Shown piece after piece: positions 46,658 to 47,831 of a stretch of 47,831 nt of DNA. Made by a program: the position numbers and the translations under genes. Numbering within the stretch: position 1 is the stretch's first letter; every line of letters starts with the position of its first letter. The notes under the pieces were generated by a model. The model was not told the DNA's origin. It saw only the letters and a program-made list of their open reading frames with translations, and made no database searches. This stretch comes from an uncultured Acidimicrobiales bacterium (GTDB taxonomy: Bacteria > Actinomycetota > Acidimicrobiia > Acidimicrobiales > SZUA-35). The DNA lies in the NCBI GenBank assembly GCA_938009905.1, contig CALLGK010000277.1, forward strand, positions 1 to 47,831, read 5' to 3'.

Positions 46658-47797
46658 TTAGCTCATCGCAAGCGCTGGTTCTTCAACTTGCCCCAGCGGC
46701 ACGACGGGCTCGGATAACTCCGGGACTTCCGGAATGACCCGATAGAACTTCGATTTCAAGAGTCGGAACATCCACACCAAACCACCGGGTGCAAAGAAGG
46801 TGACGATCACGAGGATGAATCCGAACAGGGCCTGGCTCAGCGGGCCACCACCATCGATGGTGTAAAAGCCGAGCGGAATCTCAAGTCCCTTGGTGAACTC
46901 GCGAACGAACACCACGATTAAGGCACCGACAACGGCTCCAGGAATCGTGGCCACACCACCAATCACCAGAGCAACGAGCAGGTCGACAGCAAGGAAGAAG
47001 TTGTAGTCCTGCTGGGCCACGAAGCCCTTGTCCATGGCCCACATGGCGCCGGCGAGACCGCCGAACGAGGCGCTGATAGCAAAGCTGGTGACCTTCGACT
47101 TGGTGAGGGCAACGCCGCTAACAGCAGCACCGGTCTCGTTGTCGCGGATGGCCACCATGGCTCGACCGGGGCGGCTCTTGATCAGGTTGCTGACCGCCCA
47201 GAAGGCGAGGAGGGCCAGGAGTACGATCGGGAAGTATCGGTAGCGACCCGGCTCGTCCGAGCTGAAGCCGATGGCCTCGGCCCAACGAGGGGGCAGCAGC
47301 TTTTGCCCAGCGAGCTCACGCCCGTTCACGCCGCCCGTCGCCTCGGCAATGCCGAGCGTCTCGACGGCTGCAAGCCCCGGGAACACTGTCGCTAGTGCAA
47401 TGGTCACAAGGGCTAGGTACAAGCCCTTGATTTTCAAAGCAGGGATCGCAAGCAGCGCTCCGACTCCGGCACAGATGAGCATCGAGACCGGAATCGCCAT
47501 CCAGAATTCCCAGAAGTCGCCTCCGAAGAAGGGCTGGTCCATGACAAGCCATGTCGTGATAAAGGCTCCGGTACCGATGAAGGCCGAGTGGCCAAGCGCA
47601 AGCAGACCGCCGTAGCCCAGGACCATTTGCAGGCCGAGCACTGCAACGGCGAGATAAATCGCTCGGTTGAGTCGACCCACCTGAAACTCCGGAAGGATGA
47701 AGGGCAACGCAACCAGCAACGCACCAAAGAGCAAATAGGTGAGTCCTTTGTGCATCTTGTGTTGCGAAGAGTTCTGCTGAACCGTGATGGGAAACAT
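46658..47797 (-). CDS. livM: branched-chain amino acid-type ABC permease (second LivM paralog)
   Basis: GGAGG RBS; LGLQMVLGYGGLLALGHSAFIGTGAFITTWL, AIPALKIKGLYLALVTIALATVFP, GRAMVAIRDNETGAAVSGVAL. Confidence 0.93.
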   Translation of the reverse strand: MFPITVQQNSSQHKMHKGLTYLLFGALLVALPFILPEFQVGRLNRAIYLAVAVLGLQMVLGYGGLLALGHSAFIGTGAFITTWLVMDQPFFGGDFWEFWMAIPVSMLICAGVGALLAIPALKIKGLYLALVTIALATVFPGLAAVETLGIAEATGGVNGRELAGQKLLPPRWAEAIGFSSDEPGRYRYFPIVLLALLAFWAVSNLIKSRPGRAMVAIRDNETGAAVSGVALTKSKVTSFAISASFGGLAGAMWAMDKGFVAQQDYNFFLAVDLLVALVIGGVATIPGAVVGALIVVFVREFTKGLEIPLGFYTIDGGGPLSQALFGFILVIVTFFAPGGLVWMFRLLKSKFYRVIPEVPELSEPVVPLGQVEEPALAMS

Positions 47798-47809
47798 TGG
47801 GAATACCTC

Positions 47810-47831
47810 CTAGACCCGCTCGACCCGTTTG
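47810..47831 (-). CDS. 3' end of an upstream ORF, probably a second LivH paralog
   Basis: Last codons read K-R-V-E-R-V-stop, matching the livH C-terminus ARVERV-stop at 43848. Confidence 0.5.

Overview
The window is a 47.8-kb stretch of high-GC chromosome, probably an actinobacterium (Acidimicrobiia-like, inferred from gene content only). It carries about 36 credible protein genes. I found no tRNA, rRNA, CRISPR array, transposase or phage module. Main blocks, left to right: partial M20 peptidase, small lipoprotein and acyl-CoA synthetase; a co-directional DUF1800 / DUF1501 / secreted acidic protein / response regulator / histidine kinase run; an Amt ammonium transporter; two convergent GGDEF-EAL proteins; an Asp-box secreted protein, APH-like kinase and MmyB-type XRE regulator; an NHLRC2-like protein with an ornithine cyclodeaminase-like gene; LLM oxidoreductase, P450 and DUF2277; an OtsB-GH15 trehalose fusion; ABC-F and a second acyl-CoA synthetase; an indolepyruvate ferredoxin oxidoreductase divergent from an Lrp/AsnC regulator; a decayed-gene patch; a nickel SOD with its maturation protease (sodN-sodX); PaaI thioesterase and amidase; a third GGDEF-EAL protein with an altered EAL active site; and a branched-chain amino-acid-type ABC cluster with two permease sets plus DUF3179. 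I saw no clear-cut novel defence or mobile system. The best leads are: (i) serial TAG/CTAG 3'-end repeats after several genes, with TAG favoured as stop codon; (ii) the DUF1800-DUF1501 operon coupled to a two-component system; (iii) hairpins between sodN and sodX and between the SBP gene and livH; (iv) the degenerate EAL domain; (v) the OtsB-GH15 fusion; (vi) the SnoaL/MBL gene remnants. All calls come from reading the sequence and supplied ORFs; no searches were run.
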